From Pseudomonas frederiksbergensis (GTDB lineage: Bacteria; Pseudomonadota; Gammaproteobacteria; Pseudomonadales; Pseudomonadaceae), in the NCBI RefSeq assembly GCF_003732275.1, contig NZ_MOBM01000012.1, forward strand, positions 124,001 through 188,000: 64,000 nucleotides of DNA. The letters run 5' to 3'. The notes beneath the pieces are model-generated. The model saw nothing but the letters and a program-made list of their open reading frames with translations. It was not told the DNA's origin and made no database searches. Made by a program: the position numbers and the translations under genes. Below are positions 16,971 through 25,637 of the stretch, piece after piece; the stretch's first letter is position 1; the number at the start of each line of letters is the position of its first letter.

Positions 16971-17822
16971 CTATTTTTCCCAATCCGCCTTGGCAATGTG
17001 CAAGCCATGCAGCCCTTTGTAAGCCGCACGCTCCGTCTGGCTCCAGCCTTCAAGCATCGACTCCTCCAACCGATAAATCTCCACCCCCAGCGGACGACAC
17101 ACACTCAGCGGGTCCTGCGCATCCGGCCCCCACATGGCCAGTGACAAATCACCACCCGGGCAAGTCGACAGCGCGCACAGCAAATCAATCTCGGCAAAGA
17201 ACTCCAGATAATCGCCCTTCTGCGCCGGGCAGGCTTTCATGAAGTACATGTCGTCGTGGTTCAGACCGGTACACTGGAAAATGTTCAGCACATCATGCAC
17301 GTCAAACTCGGTCAGGCCATGGGGCAACACTGCGCGAGTCAAATTCGAGTGACAGTGATGATGGAAGTCCTCGCCCGTGAGCATTTTGTTCACATATGGA
17401 TCACACCGCGTCCCCAGCAAATCATGCAAACGCCCGCCATGTTCGTCGATACCGTACCCGGCCAGGCTATCGTCGGTGATGGTCACCAGCGGCCGTAAAA
17501 AGGGCAGGTTCGACCAGAGCCGGTCATGGGTGCTGACATGCGCCCCTTGCAACTGCCGGGTCCGCGCTGCCCACAAGCGTTCGCGCGGGTCGTGGGCATT
17601 CCAGACATTGAAGTCGCCGACTTGCGGGCCGACAGGGGTCGTGACCCTGAACACATGCCCCGCCGGCACATTCCAGGCGCGACCGGTGCGGATCGGCACC
17701 TCGAACTGTTCGATCAGCGTGCGCCCCTCTTTGTTGTCTCGGACTCTCTCGTAGAAAGCCGTGTCTACCTGCAAGGCCGAGCCTTTGCTGACTTGATAGG
17801 CCGCCGGATAGTCTTTGTACAT
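16971..17822 (-). CDS. DUF1989 / urea carboxylase-associated family protein
   Basis: A 283-residue protein of the DUF1989 family, whose members include urea-carboxylase-associated proteins and carboxyguanidine deiminase subunits. Seen: GRAWNVPAGHVFRV near 48-61, GPQVGDFNVWNAHD near 65-78, then GTRCDPYVNKML, the histidine-rich EDFHHHCHSNL, and FQCTGLNHDDMYFMKACPAQKGDYLEFFAE, a histidine/cysteine set consistent with metal binding. No urea carboxylase or hydrolase gene is adjacent. It starts 16 bases after the GntR regulator gene and is probably controlled by it. Confidence 0.83.
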   Translation of the reverse strand: MYKDYPAAYQVSKGSALQVDTAFYERVRDNKEGRTLIEQFEVPIRTGRAWNVPAGHVFRVTTPVGPQVGDFNVWNAHDPRERLWAARTRQLQGAHVSTHDRLWSNLPFLRPLVTITDDSLAGYGIDEHGGRLHDLLGTRCDPYVNKMLTGEDFHHHCHSNLTRAVLPHGLTEFDVHDVLNIFQCTGLNHDDMYFMKACPAQKGDYLEFFAEIDLLCALSTCPGGDLSLAMWGPDAQDPLSVCRPLGVEIYRLEESMLEGWSQTERAAYKGLHGLHIAKADWEK

Positions 17823-17837
17823 GGCACAAATCCTCGA

Positions 17838-18491
17838 TCAGTGATGGGAAGAAGGGGCAAGTATCTGCAACAGGAGGTGTTCGGAGTCGTCGAGATAAAG
17901 GCTCATGGCGTCCCCAGCCGCGCGTTTGTCGCCATCGGCTAGCAAGTCATGAATCTGTCGGTCACGCGCCAGCCAGGGCGCCTGAAAACGTGATTCGTCG
18001 GGAGCGGTGCAAAACACCAGGCGCAATTGCGCGACGACGTTGGTGAAGAACTCATCGAACAATGGACTGCGCAGCAATCCGACGATGTGTTGATGAAATG
18101 CCAGGCTGTGGGTGCCGACCGCGCGCCAATCCTCACGCTCCCGGGCCAGCTCGGTGGCCTCCAGGGCTTCAAGCATCCGGTCGGACTGATAATCACGCAG
18201 CGGCTGACAGGTGCTGATGGCTTGCAGTTCCAGGGTGCGACGGACCTTGAACAGATCGCGCACATCATCAGCCCCCAACCTGCGCACCATCACCCCCTTG
18301 TTGCGGACATAACGGGTCAGCCCTTCCTGCCCCAGACGGTGCAACGCCTCGCGAATCGTGTTTCGCGAGGCGTTGTAAGCCGACACCAGATCGTTTTCCA
18401 CCAACGCCATGCCGGGCAGCAAACGACCGCCAATGATGTCAGCGCGTAACTCCAATGTGATGTGGTCGGCCAGGGACAGTCCGCTGTTCAT
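17838..18491 (-). CDS. GntR-family regulator (FCD subgroup)
   Basis: A 217-residue regulator. N-terminal winged helix about 10-75 with NASRNTIREALHRLGQEGLTRYVRNKGVMV, the typical GntR recognition region; C-terminal all-helical FCD domain with FHQHIVGLLRSPLFDEFF carrying the histidines that line the ligand or metal pocket. FCD regulators respond to small carboxylates. It is directly upstream of the DUF1989 gene in the same direction and probably regulates it. Start: ATG at 18491, with GAGG eight bases upstream, preferred over a TTG at 18518. Confidence 0.9.
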   Translation of the reverse strand: MNSGLSLADHITLELRADIIGGRLLPGMALVENDLVSAYNASRNTIREALHRLGQEGLTRYVRNKGVMVRRLGADDVRDLFKVRRTLELQAISTCQPLRDYQSDRMLEALEATELAREREDWRAVGTHSLAFHQHIVGLLRSPLFDEFFTNVVAQLRLVFCTAPDESRFQAPWLARDRQIHDLLADGDKRAAGDAMSLYLDDSEHLLLQILAPSSHH

Positions 18492-18565
18492 ACTCAATGC
18501 CTCGTGATTGTTCAACAATCGTCAGCAAATGAGTAATCACTATTCGTGCCATCGCCTGTCGTGAA

Positions 18566-19840
18566 CTAGTCCTCCCAATATTTGAACAACACGCTGGCGT
18601 TCACGCCGCCAAATCCGAAGCCGTTGGACATCGCGTACTCGATCGTCATTGGCCGCGCCTGACCATGAACAATGTCCACGCCTTGGGCGGCTGGATCCGG
18701 GTTGTCGAAGTTGAGCGTGGCCGGCACCACCTGATCACGGAGTGCCAACAGCGTAAAGATCGCCTCGATCCCGCCAGCGGCGCCGAGCAAATGCCCGGTC
18801 GCGGACTTGGTCGACGTTACCGCTATCTTGTTGTCCGAGCCGAACAGCGACTTGATGGCCGCCAATTCCCCGAGATCGCCAACCGGTGTCGAAGTTGCGT
18901 GAGCATTGAGATGTTGCACCTGTGCCGGCGAAATGCCCGCCTGAGCCAACGCCAGCGACATCGCCCGACGCGCACCGCTGCCATCTTCAGGTCCCGCGGT
19001 CAGGTGATAGGCATCGGCACTGGTACCGTAACCGACCAGCTCGGCCAATGGCTGAGCGCCACGCGCCAAAGCATGTTCCAGGGATTCGATCACCAGAAGG
19101 CCCGAACCCTCGCCCATCACAAAGCCATCGCGACCACTGTCGAACGGTCGCGAGGAGCGCTCCGGGGTGTCGTTGTAACCGCTGGACAAGGCTCGAGCCG
19201 CCGCGAACCCGGCGAGGCTGACACGATCGATCGCCGCCTCCGCACCGCCACACACTGCAATATCCGCCTCGCCACATCGAATCAGCCGTGCCGCGTCGCC
19301 AATCGCCTGAACCCCGGCCGCGCACGCCGTTACCGGAGCCCCCAAAGGGCCTTTGAAACCGTGCTGGATCGACACATGACCCGCGGCGAGATTGACCAGA
19401 AACGAAGGAATGGTGAACGGCGACAAACGTCGCGGGCCACGGTTGTCGGTGGTGCGCACCGCATCGGCAATCGCGCCGAAACCACCCACGCCCGAGCCAA
19501 TAATGGTGGCAGTACGTTCCTGGGCGCTGGTGTCCTGCGGTTGCCAACCGGCCTGTTCCAGTGCCTGACGCGCCGCCTCCATGGCAAACATAATGAAGCG
19601 GTCCATCTTCTTCTGCTCTTTGGGCGGCGTCGCTCGGTCCGGATCGAAACCCGCCTCGGGATCTTCCGCCAGGGTTTGCACCGCACCGCCGACCTTGGCC
19701 GGTAAATCGGCAACCACTTCGTCCGGCAACACCCGCAACCCCGAGCGCCCGGCCAGCAAACGCGCCCAAACCTCTTCGACGCTGCTACCCAACGGCGACA
19801 CCAGGCCCATACCTGTGACTACCACTCGACGATTACTCAT
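18566..19840 (-). CDS. fabF: Beta-ketoacyl-ACP synthase II (FabF-like)
   Basis: A 424-residue KAS II enzyme that extends acyl-ACP by condensation with malonyl-ACP. The active-site triad is complete: Cys173 in TACAAGVQAIG, His314 in NAHATSTPVGD and His350 in KSATGHLLGAAGG. The N-terminal VVVTGMGLVSPLG is also typical. It sits away from any acpP-fabD-fabG cluster and is paired with an SDR gene, so it is probably a second, specialised copy (compare P. aeruginosa FabF2) rather than the housekeeping gene. It lies 33 bases after the SDR gene and is probably co-transcribed. Confidence 0.9.
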   Translation of the reverse strand: MSNRRVVVTGMGLVSPLGSSVEEVWARLLAGRSGLRVLPDEVVADLPAKVGGAVQTLAEDPEAGFDPDRATPPKEQKKMDRFIMFAMEAARQALEQAGWQPQDTSAQERTATIIGSGVGGFGAIADAVRTTDNRGPRRLSPFTIPSFLVNLAAGHVSIQHGFKGPLGAPVTACAAGVQAIGDAARLIRCGEADIAVCGGAEAAIDRVSLAGFAAARALSSGYNDTPERSSRPFDSGRDGFVMGEGSGLLVIESLEHALARGAQPLAELVGYGTSADAYHLTAGPEDGSGARRAMSLALAQAGISPAQVQHLNAHATSTPVGDLGELAAIKSLFGSDNKIAVTSTKSATGHLLGAAGGIEAIFTLLALRDQVVPATLNFDNPDPAAQGVDIVHGQARPMTIEYAMSNGFGFGGVNASVLFKYWED

Positions 19841-19873
19841 AACGCAAATACCTCAAGCCGATTCAATGGCGCC

Positions 19874-20668
19874 TCACTTGTAACGCGTGGCGGCCGTGCT
19901 TCTGGACAGATTCGGCGCCATCGCATGACGCGCCGCTACATAGGACTCCCACTCAGAGAGATTCGGCAAGGAAGGAATGGTGATCAACTCACCCTGGTCC
20001 AGACCCGACAATGCCGCGTCGACCATTTCCCCCGCTTCCATCACCATCTCCGCCGGAATCTGGCTTGCATCGATACCGGAGCGCTCTAAGATTTCGGTGC
20101 GTGTTACGCCCGGCAACACCGCCTGGACCTGGACCCCGGTGCCCGCAAGCTCCGCGTTCAACGACTGAGTCAGGCTCAACACATAAGCCTTGCTCGCGCT
20201 GTACGTCGCATTAAACCGCTCCGGAAACAACGCCACCACGGATGCAATATTGATGATCGTCCCGCGACCGGCCTTGGTAAAACTGGCCGCCGCCGCCGAG
20301 GCCAAGCGCGTCACTGTGGTGACGTTCAGCTGAATCAACCGCTCCATCTGATCCATGTCTGCGTTGGCCAGCAACCCATCTGCAGCAACTCCAGCGTTGT
20401 TCAGCAACAGGCTGATACTCGAATCGCTGCGCAAACGCTGCTCAAGCTTCAACACATCATCCTTTTGCGTCAGATCCGCCTTCAGCACCTCCACCTGAAC
20501 ACCATGCTCGGCGCGCAACTTGCTCGCCGCGGCCTCTAGCCGTTCCTGATCACGGGCCACCAGCAATAAATCAAAACCACGCGCCGCCAACCGCTGCGCG
20601 TAAACCGCACCGATGCCGGAAGATGCGCCGGTGACAAGGGCCGTACCTTGGGTCTGGACAGAATTCAT
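19874..20668 (-). CDS. SDR-family NAD(P)-dependent oxidoreductase
   Basis: A 264-residue classical short-chain dehydrogenase: cofactor motif TGASSGIG (13-20), LLNNAGV (88-94), catalytic Ser143, Tyr156 and Lys160 (YSASK). The substrate is not evident. Being first in a two-gene unit with the FabF-like synthase suggests action on an acyl-ACP-derived ketone, but the basic SDR fold covers many substrates and its low similarity to FabG-type active-site loops argues for caution. Start: ATG at 20668 with CAGGAGCAC just upstream. Confidence 0.88.
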   Translation of the reverse strand: MNSVQTQGTALVTGASSGIGAVYAQRLAARGFDLLLVARDQERLEAAASKLRAEHGVQVEVLKADLTQKDDVLKLEQRLRSDSSISLLLNNAGVAADGLLANADMDQMERLIQLNVTTVTRLASAAAASFTKAGRGTIINIASVVALFPERFNATYSASKAYVLSLTQSLNAELAGTGVQVQAVLPGVTRTEILERSGIDASQIPAEMVMEAGEMVDAALSGLDQGELITIPSLPNLSEWESYVAARHAMAPNLSRSTAATRYK

Positions 20669-20744
20669 GACTGTGCTCCTGAGAGGAATGCCGGAGGGAA
20701 GGCAAGCGCCTGAGAATCAGGGCGCCTCCGCGAATTACGAATTT

Positions 20745-20785
20745 ATTATAGGCATAATTTAATCGCCGTATGATAGCCGTAATTT
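20745..20785. promoter_or_regulatory. Imperfect direct repeat, candidate operator upstream of the SDR gene
   Basis: ATTATAGGCATAATTT (20745-20760) and ATGATAGCCGTAATTT (20770-20785) match at 13 of 16 positions and are 25 bases apart, in an AT-rich block 77-117 bases upstream of the SDR start. The spacing places the copies on nearly the same face of the helix. Likely a regulator or promoter site; the regulator is unknown. Confidence 0.4.
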
Positions 20786-20831
20786 TTTTCATTCCGATGA
20801 AAGCAGCCAATCGCTCACTGCGGCAATATGC

Positions 20832-20857
20832 AAAAAAGGCCGGTCAATGACCGGCCT
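20832..20857 (-). terminator. Rho-independent terminator after comEA
   Basis: On the minus strand AGGCCGGT-cattg-ACCGGCCT is followed by TTTTTT. It lies 21 bases beyond the comEA-like stop codon. Confidence 0.9.
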
Positions 20858-20877
20858 CTTGGTGTGGATTTACAAGC

Positions 20878-21212
20878 TTAGTTCACTTCCAGCTTATCGC
20901 GATTCTTGTCCAGAATGGCTTTGCCGATCCCTTTCACTTCCAGCAATTCGTCGACGGACGAAAATGGCCCATTACTCTCACGATACGCAACAATCGCCTT
21001 GGCCTTCGCCTCACCAATCCCGGACAACTCGCGCTGCAGAGTCGGCGCATCGGCCCCATTGAGATCGACCTTACTCGTTTGAGCCTTGCGGCAACATCCA
21101 GCATCAAGGGTGCCTTGGCAGCCTCTGGCGCAGCCGTTGGCGCAGCAATGGCCGCAATAGAGGCGCTGGTGAGCAGGGCAAAAACCAGAGAGTAGAAATA
21201 GCCAGTACGCAT
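20878..21212 (-). pseudogene. comEA: ComEA-like helix-hairpin-helix protein, frameshifted
   Basis: The reading frame from 21212 encodes a signal peptide (MRTGYFYSLVFALLTSASIA) and a short linker, but the two helix-hairpin-helix motifs (DAPTLQRELSGIGEAKAKAI and FSSVDELLEVKGIGKAILDK) are in the +1 frame ending at 20878. The switch falls at about 21086, where the minus strand reads GCAAGGCTC; one extra A (GCAAAGGCTC) would join the halves as AAKAQTSKVDLNG. As given, the product would lose its DNA-binding domain. This is either a real one-base deletion in a short A run or a sequence error. The gene normally follows wbpM in pseudomonads and resembles DNA-uptake protein ComEA. Confidence 0.82.
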
Positions 21213-21323
21213 AAGTGAAGCTCCATGACATCGATTGAGAAAGCAGCTTTCCGAAGCTGCCCCCTAAACTTAGGCGATGGGATAGAGCTGTCAAAAATGT
21301 GTCCGTTACAGGATGTGAAACAA

Positions 21324-23318
21324 TCAGGGCTCGAGACGGCGTTGCTGGTGGATCCAGTCCACAATCTCGCCATCGGGGGTATAGCCACTGACCGTTTCGC
21401 GCAGGAGCTGGCGCACGCGGGAGTAGTCGTCCTGCTCGACCGCCAATAACAGCTCAGTCAAACGCCCCTTGAGCATGTCCCAGGGAAGATGGTCTTCGTT
21501 GGCGGTCATGATCATCGGATGTGGCGTCGCTGCGACGTTATCCCCAATCAGCAACTCTTCGTAAAGCTTCTCGCCCGGACGCAGCCCCGTGAACTCGATC
21601 GAAATATCGCCTTGGGGATTTCGCTCGGAGCGAATGCTCAAACCGGACAGGTGAATCATCTTCTCCGCCAGCTCGACAATCCTCACCGGTTCACCCATGT
21701 CCAGCACAAACACATCGCCTCCCTGCCCCATGGAACCGGCCTGAATCACCAGTTGCGCGGCTTCGGGAATGGTCATGAAGTAACGGGTGATCTTCGGGTG
21801 CGTGACCGTCAGCGGACCACCGGACTTGATCTGACTGTGAAACAACGGAATCACCGAACCGGACGACCCCAACACATTGCCAAAACGCACCATGGTGAAA
21901 CGGGTTTTGTTGACCCGGGATACATTGGCCTTGTCACCAAACAGTACAGGGGCGATTTCACGACTGAGGGCCTGAAGGGTCAACTCCGCCAAGCGCTTGG
22001 TGCTGCCCATGATGTTGGTCGGACGAACGGCTTTATCGGTGGAGATCAACACAAAGTTGGCCACCCCCGACTGCAACGCTGCCTGAGCCGTGTTCAATGT
22101 GCCGATGACATTGTTGAGCACGCCCTCAGCAATATTGTGCTCGACCATCGGCACATGCTTATAAGCGGCCGCGTGATAGACGGTATCCACGCGCCAGGTC
22201 TTCATCACATCGAGCAGTTTGTGCGGATGACGGATGGAGCCCAGGATAGGCAGCAACTTGACCGACACTGACTCACGACAGCCGCGCTGCTCCAACTCCG
22301 ACAGAATGCTGTAAAGGTTGAACTCACTGTGTTCGAACAGAATAAGCGTGGTCGGGCCAAGGGAGAAAATCTGCCGGCACAGCTCCGAACCGATCGACCC
22401 GCCAGCGCCAGTGACCATCACTGTCTTGCCTTTGATGCAGCGCTCAAGCAAATCAGCCTGGGCTGGCACAGCATCACGGCCCAGCAAGTCAGCGATATCC
22501 ACTTCCTGAATGTCTTCAACCTTTACCCGCCCGCTGGCCAGATCGGTGAAGTTCGGGACGCTTCGTACGTGAAGGGGGTAAGCCTCCAGCAGATTGAGAA
22601 TTTCCCTGCGTCGTGCACGGGTAGATGACGGCAGGGCCAGGAGGATTTCCTGTGCGCCAGTCACGTCGATCATCTGTTGGATATGTTTGGGTTTGTAGAC
22701 CTGGAGGCCTGAGATAGAGCGATCGGCGATGCTTGGGTCGTCGTCGATGAATGCCACGGGGCGCATCACTCGGCCCATGCGCAACGCAGCAACCAACTGA
22801 TTGCCTGCGACGCCTGCACCGTAGATGGCGACCTTGGTAAGGCCGTCGTCGCGGCTTGTGAACGGCACGTGCTGGGCGGTGGTGAACCAATCGCCCATGA
22901 AGTACTGGCGCATGCACAGGCGCAGACCGCCGATGATCACCATGCTCAGCCACCAATAGTTAAAGATGATGGAGCGCGGAACGACAGTTTGGTGGTTGCT
23001 GTACCAATAGACGACGACTGCAAGGATCAGCGATGACAGGCTGACCGCCTTGACGATTGCGATCAGCGCATCATTGCCGAAATAGCGCATGACGGCGCGA
23101 TACATACCAAAGCGTATGAAGAGCGGGATAGCGATAATCGGGGCGCAGGCGAAGAGCCAGAAATGGACCCTGAGCGGGTTGTACATATCGTCTATGCCGA
23201 GGCGCACGATGAAGGCCAGCCATAAAGCAACCCACACCAAAATCACATCGGTGGCGACCTGTATCAGCCTTTTTTGCCTACGAGGCAAACCCAGCAAAAC
23301 TGTCCGCACTTTATCCAT
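21324..23318 (-). CDS. wbpM: WbpM-type nucleotide-sugar 4,6-dehydratase
   Basis: A 664-residue inner-membrane enzyme. Four N-terminal helices (about 20-150), a first Rossmann motif GAGVAGNQLVAALRM near 170 and the catalytic Rossmann domain with VTGAGGSIGSEL near 305. The usual YxxxK is replaced by MGSTK, as in WbpM/FlaA1/PglF. Family role: UDP-GlcNAc to UDP-4-keto-6-deoxy-GlcNAc, the precursor of QuiNAc and FucNAc. Its position at the far end of the O-antigen locus, before comEA, is the standard Pseudomonas arrangement. Confidence 0.95.
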   Translation of the reverse strand: MDKVRTVLLGLPRRQKRLIQVATDVILVWVALWLAFIVRLGIDDMYNPLRVHFWLFACAPIIAIPLFIRFGMYRAVMRYFGNDALIAIVKAVSLSSLILAVVVYWYSNHQTVVPRSIIFNYWWLSMVIIGGLRLCMRQYFMGDWFTTAQHVPFTSRDDGLTKVAIYGAGVAGNQLVAALRMGRVMRPVAFIDDDPSIADRSISGLQVYKPKHIQQMIDVTGAQEILLALPSSTRARRREILNLLEAYPLHVRSVPNFTDLASGRVKVEDIQEVDIADLLGRDAVPAQADLLERCIKGKTVMVTGAGGSIGSELCRQIFSLGPTTLILFEHSEFNLYSILSELEQRGCRESVSVKLLPILGSIRHPHKLLDVMKTWRVDTVYHAAAYKHVPMVEHNIAEGVLNNVIGTLNTAQAALQSGVANFVLISTDKAVRPTNIMGSTKRLAELTLQALSREIAPVLFGDKANVSRVNKTRFTMVRFGNVLGSSGSVIPLFHSQIKSGGPLTVTHPKITRYFMTIPEAAQLVIQAGSMGQGGDVFVLDMGEPVRIVELAEKMIHLSGLSIRSERNPQGDISIEFTGLRPGEKLYEELLIGDNVAATPHPMIMTANEDHLPWDMLKGRLTELLLAVEQDDYSRVRQLLRETVSGYTPDGEIVDWIHQQRRLEP

Positions 23319-23655
23319 TCACGCATTCGAGCACGTAGCTCCCTCCTTCACACAGTCGTCGACCGGCATTGTAACCTCAATACACGAATGATCAGCCGAA
23401 TACTTGTCCGATACTACCCAGTCGCGCTGGTCCGTTTCCAACGTTTCAGTACGAGCATTTTGTGGAAAGCATAGCTACAATTCATCGAATGGCCGAAAGT
23501 AAGACGTTCTTGAATTTGCGAATTGAAGACCTTCAGCATGATGCCGATAAGCCATGACTGGACACACATTCATTGGTCTAACGAGGCGGTGAACCAGATC
23601 ACTTCCAAATCCCTGTGCTCCTGATCCGATATTGGTCAATTTATAACGAGACAAC
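23319..23655. other. Divergent intergenic region wbpM / cysC
   Basis: 337 bases between two divergent genes. Presumably holds promoters in both directions. I see no convincing gene, hairpin or repeat. Base composition drops in GC from here towards cysC, marking the right edge of wbpM-type sequence. Confidence 0.5.
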
Positions 23656-24249
23656 ATGTCCGAAAATCTTATAGCTCACTCGCAAACTGTGGATATCGAG
23701 CGCCGCAGCGCTATAAAAAGTCAGCGCCCTATTGTGATTTGGCTAACGGGCCTGAGTGGGGCTGGCAAATCATCCATTGCGAATGCCTTGGAGCTGGCAC
23801 TATGCGATGCAGGCCGTCATACCTATTTGCTTGATGGTGACAATGTTCGGCTTGGACTCTGCCAGGACTTAGGGTTTAGCGACGTCGATCGTGTTGAAAA
23901 CATACGACGTATTTCAGAAGTAGCAAAATTATTCATTGATGCGGGGCTGATCGTCATCACGGCGTTCATATCGCCATTCATACGCGACCGCGCCCTGGCC
24001 CGCGACGTGATTGGCGAAGATAGTTTCATTGAAGTTTTCATCGATACGCCGCTGAGCGAATGCGAGCGGAGAGACCCTAAAGGCCTTTATAAAAAAGCCC
24101 GAGAAGGACTGATAAAGAACTTCACAGGTATCGACTCTGGTTATGAGCCGCCATTGAATCCACACATCAGGATCAATACGTTAGAGGACGATCTTGAGAC
24201 AGCGGCACAGCGCATTATCGACTTTCTTAATAAGCAGCCGTCAAAATGA
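23656..24249 (+). CDS. cysC: Adenylylsulfate (APS) kinase
   Basis: A 197-residue stand-alone APS kinase, which phosphorylates adenylyl sulfate to PAPS. Seen: Walker A GLSGAGKSS (32-40), DGDNVRLGLC (60-69), NIRRISEVAKLF (the APS-binding helix), ITAFISPFIRDR, and the lid segment KGLYKKAREGLIKNFTGID. No cysD/cysN sulfurylase or cysH/cysG genes accompany it, so it is not part of an assimilation operon. It lies in the O-antigen locus, on the strand opposite a glycosyltransferase that carries a sulfotransferase domain, and probably feeds that enzyme. Lower GC than the flanking chromosome. The stop codon overlaps the next ATG (ATGA). Confidence 0.94.
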   Translation: MSENLIAHSQTVDIERRSAIKSQRPIVIWLTGLSGAGKSSIANALELALCDAGRHTYLLDGDNVRLGLCQDLGFSDVDRVENIRRISEVAKLFIDAGLIVITAFISPFIRDRALARDVIGEDSFIEVFIDTPLSECERRDPKGLYKKAREGLIKNFTGIDSGYEPPLNPHIRINTLEDDLETAAQRIIDFLNKQPSK

Positions 24250-25628
24250 AAACGTTAGTCATCATTGGTGCAGGGTTCAGTGGAACAGTCGCCGCCATAG
24301 AGTTTTTACGTTCTGCTCCACCCGGCGCCAGACTCATAATCATCAACAGATCTGGAGCCGTTGCACGCGGCCTGGCCTACGGCACCAACAGTTCAAAACA
24401 TCTGCTGAACGTACCCGCTGGCAATATGAGTGCATTGGCGGACAAACCTGACTCTTTCCTACAGTACTGCCAGTCTTTGTTGCCAGATACAACATCAAGC
24501 TCTTTCGTCTCCAGAAAACTATACGGAAACTATTTAGCATCACTTCTGGACAATACCGAACTCAACGCAAAAGGGAATGTTGCCATCGAGCGGATAACGG
24601 CTGAAGTCAAAAGCCTGACCCCTCATGAGCACGGGGCACATATTGAATTGTGCTCAGGCGAAAAGATATTTGCCGATCAAGTAATCTTAGCGTTTGGTCA
24701 TTTTCCACCGCGTACCCCTGCCGTACTTCAGGACTTACTCGACTCTTCCAGCTACATGGAAAACCCTTGGAACGGCCCAGTCTCTCTCCCCGAGAATCCA
24801 CACGCGTCAGTTTTGTTGATTGGGGGTGGCCTCACTGCTCTCGATGTCATTTCCAGCCTGAGACAAGTATCCAGTACCGGTCAGATTTATATGCTGTCTC
24901 GTCGTGGTCTTCTGCCATTGGCGCACCGGACGACTAAAAGTGCATCGCAAGCGCCCGCTTCATTTCACGATGAACTACTGAATGCAGCCCCCACCGCCCG
25001 GAGTTATTTACGCTCCATCAAGGCACAGATAAAGTCCAGCGCAGCATCCGGCACCAACTGGCGAGACATTATCGCGGCCGTGCGCCCTATTACATCCAGT
25101 CTGTGGAAAAGGCTTCCCGAGCATGAACGAAGCAGGTTTTTACGCCACGTACAACCTTACTGGGATGTTCATCGCCACCGAGTAGCGCCAGAGACTTACA
25201 AGCATTTCGATGAAGCGCTGAAACTTAAAAAAATCGTGCCGATAGCCGGTCGAATCAAGTCCATTGAACTCCACAATGGCAAACCACTCGTCTCCATCCA
25301 GTCACGCGGCACACAAGACGTCAAGACAATACCCGTTGACCGCATCATAAACTGCACGGGCCCTAATTCGAACCCAAACTTAATAGAAGAACCGCTGATA
25401 CAGCAGCTTATTAGCGACGATCTGATTTCTGTCGACAGCCTGGGCTTGGGGCTACTGGTGGATAATCAGTTGGCGGTCAAAAGCAAAGACGGGACCCCTT
25501 CCGAGTGGCTGAGTTATGTCGGCCCGATGCTGAAAGCCAACTACTGGGAAGCAACGGCGGTACCCGAACTACGTCTCTACGCCTCAGCACTTGCCAGAAA
25601 AATATCGAATAAATTCAGCAACCTGTAA
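24246..25628 (+). CDS. FAD/NAD(P)-binding oxidoreductase, role unknown
   Basis: A 460-residue flavoprotein-like enzyme with two dinucleotide-binding motifs, IIGAGFSGTVAA (6-17) and LLIGGGLTALD (190-200), and an N-terminal segment ARGLAYGTNSSKHLLNVPAGNMS typical of the NAD_binding_9 (FAD-NAD(P)-binding) group. A conserved INCTGPNSNPN occurs near 377. No membrane helices. The substrate cannot be deduced. It overlaps cysC by four bases and precedes the SGNH-like gene by nine, so the three form one unit; this suggests a role in making or modifying the sulfated glycan, but there is no direct evidence. Confidence 0.82.
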   Translation: MKTLVIIGAGFSGTVAAIEFLRSAPPGARLIIINRSGAVARGLAYGTNSSKHLLNVPAGNMSALADKPDSFLQYCQSLLPDTTSSSFVSRKLYGNYLASLLDNTELNAKGNVAIERITAEVKSLTPHEHGAHIELCSGEKIFADQVILAFGHFPPRTPAVLQDLLDSSSYMENPWNGPVSLPENPHASVLLIGGGLTALDVISSLRQVSSTGQIYMLSRRGLLPLAHRTTKSASQAPASFHDELLNAAPTARSYLRSIKAQIKSSAASGTNWRDIIAAVRPITSSLWKRLPEHERSRFLRHVQPYWDVHRHRVAPETYKHFDEALKLKKIVPIAGRIKSIELHNGKPLVSIQSRGTQDVKTIPVDRIINCTGPNSNPNLIEEPLIQQLISDDLISVDSLGLGLLVDNQLAVKSKDGTPSEWLSYVGPMLKANYWEATAVPELRLYASALARKISNKFSNL

Positions 25629-25637
25629 GGTCCATTT

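Noticed and set aside
23475-23657. A 60-codon minus-strand frame upstream of cysC
   Set aside because: No ribosome site or motif; it lies in a region that must hold divergent promoters.
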